A stretch of DNA of 64,000 nucleotides, taken from assembly GCA_958413895.1 (NCBI GenBank), contig CATYVQ010000015.1:1-64000 (forward strand), given 5' to 3'. The DNA is from an uncultured Collinsella sp. GTDB lineage: Bacteria; Actinomycetota; Coriobacteriia; Coriobacteriales; Coriobacteriaceae. The notes below the pieces were generated by a model. The model worked only from the letters and a program-made list of their open reading frames with translations, did not search any database and had not been told where the DNA came from. Position 1 is the first letter of the stretch. Each line of letters opens with the position of its first letter. A program made the translations under genes and the position numbers. This document shows, one piece after another, positions 63,898 through 64,000 of this stretch.

Positions 63898-64000
63898 CAG
63901 CGCCCCGCCCCTCTCTCAAAAACAAAAACCACCACAAAGGGACAGGTGAACTGCGCCCCGAAACTTGGACTGAATAAATAGCGACTACGCCGCAAGGGCC

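Overview
This 64-kb window looks like chromosome from a high-GC Gram-positive gut actinobacterium, most likely a Coriobacteriia member close to Collinsella. That assignment is an inference from overall gene content, the purine-rich ribosome binding sites with frequent GTG/TTG starts, the peptidoglycan and sortase-substrate genes, and the style of the intergenic repeats; no rRNA or tRNA gene was seen to anchor it. Most of the window is ordinary, tightly packed core chromosome. Accessory material lies mainly in the spaces between genes and in one 9.7-kb surface-protein gene.

Layout. 0-7.3 kb: phosphohexomutase, a DtxR-like regulator with a homocysteine S-methyltransferase-family gene, peptidase T, an LCP cell-wall ligase and MurA. 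7.4-14.3 kb: a complete F1Fo ATP synthase operon (atpI-like, B, E, F, H, A, G, D, C) on the minus strand that runs through a terminator-like hairpin into murA and the LCP gene. 14.5-21.6 kb: upp, tsaC-glpK, a HigB/HigA-type toxin-antitoxin pair, and prfA with prmC. 21.9-22.2 kb: a transposase relic. 22.3-32.0 kb: a 3238-residue LPXTG-anchored adhesin with about fifteen pilin-type isopeptide repeats. 32.3-38.9 kb: an M20 peptidase with an amino-acid ABC importer, a mutarotase and an acidic membrane protein. 39.1-44 kb: an MFS transporter, a low-molecular-weight phosphatase, a DUF4143-type ATPase, a TIGR04076 protein and pyridoxal kinase. 44.0-48.3 kb: MarR with a heterodimeric ABC exporter. 48.5-54.1 kb: a GGDEF protein and a LysR-controlled oxidoreductase/transporter cassette. 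54.5-64 kb: Tex, a transaldolase-family protein, a HAD phosphatase, an RlmKL fusion and a KdpDE-like two-component pair.

Two observations stand out. First, four intergenic copies (about 4.6, 20.4, 36.9 and 43.9 kb) of a roughly 150-190 nt element share a fold while the arms of the helices differ. P1, P2 and P3 covary from copy to copy and one copy has a cUUCGg tetraloop, so this is a candidate structured RNA or RNA-like mobile element. Three of the four copies abut the stop codon of a minus-strand gene. Second, the giant adhesin is preceded by a strong ribosome binding site and ATG, then a run of nine G. With nine G the leader frame misses the adhesin frame; with eight (or eleven) it fuses in frame. 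This is the architecture of a slipped-strand phase switch, and the sequenced state appears to be the out-of-frame one.

Other points worth attention are an RlmKL whose first methyltransferase domain has lost its catalytic motifs, a PrmC with a roughly 120-residue Ala/Glu insertion, three direct repeats with an exact 33-bp period upstream of the DUF4143 ATPase, and several large palindromes at gene ends, including one flanked by a duplicated 3' end of the transaldolase-family gene. Functions are inferred from motifs read by eye; no database search was run.
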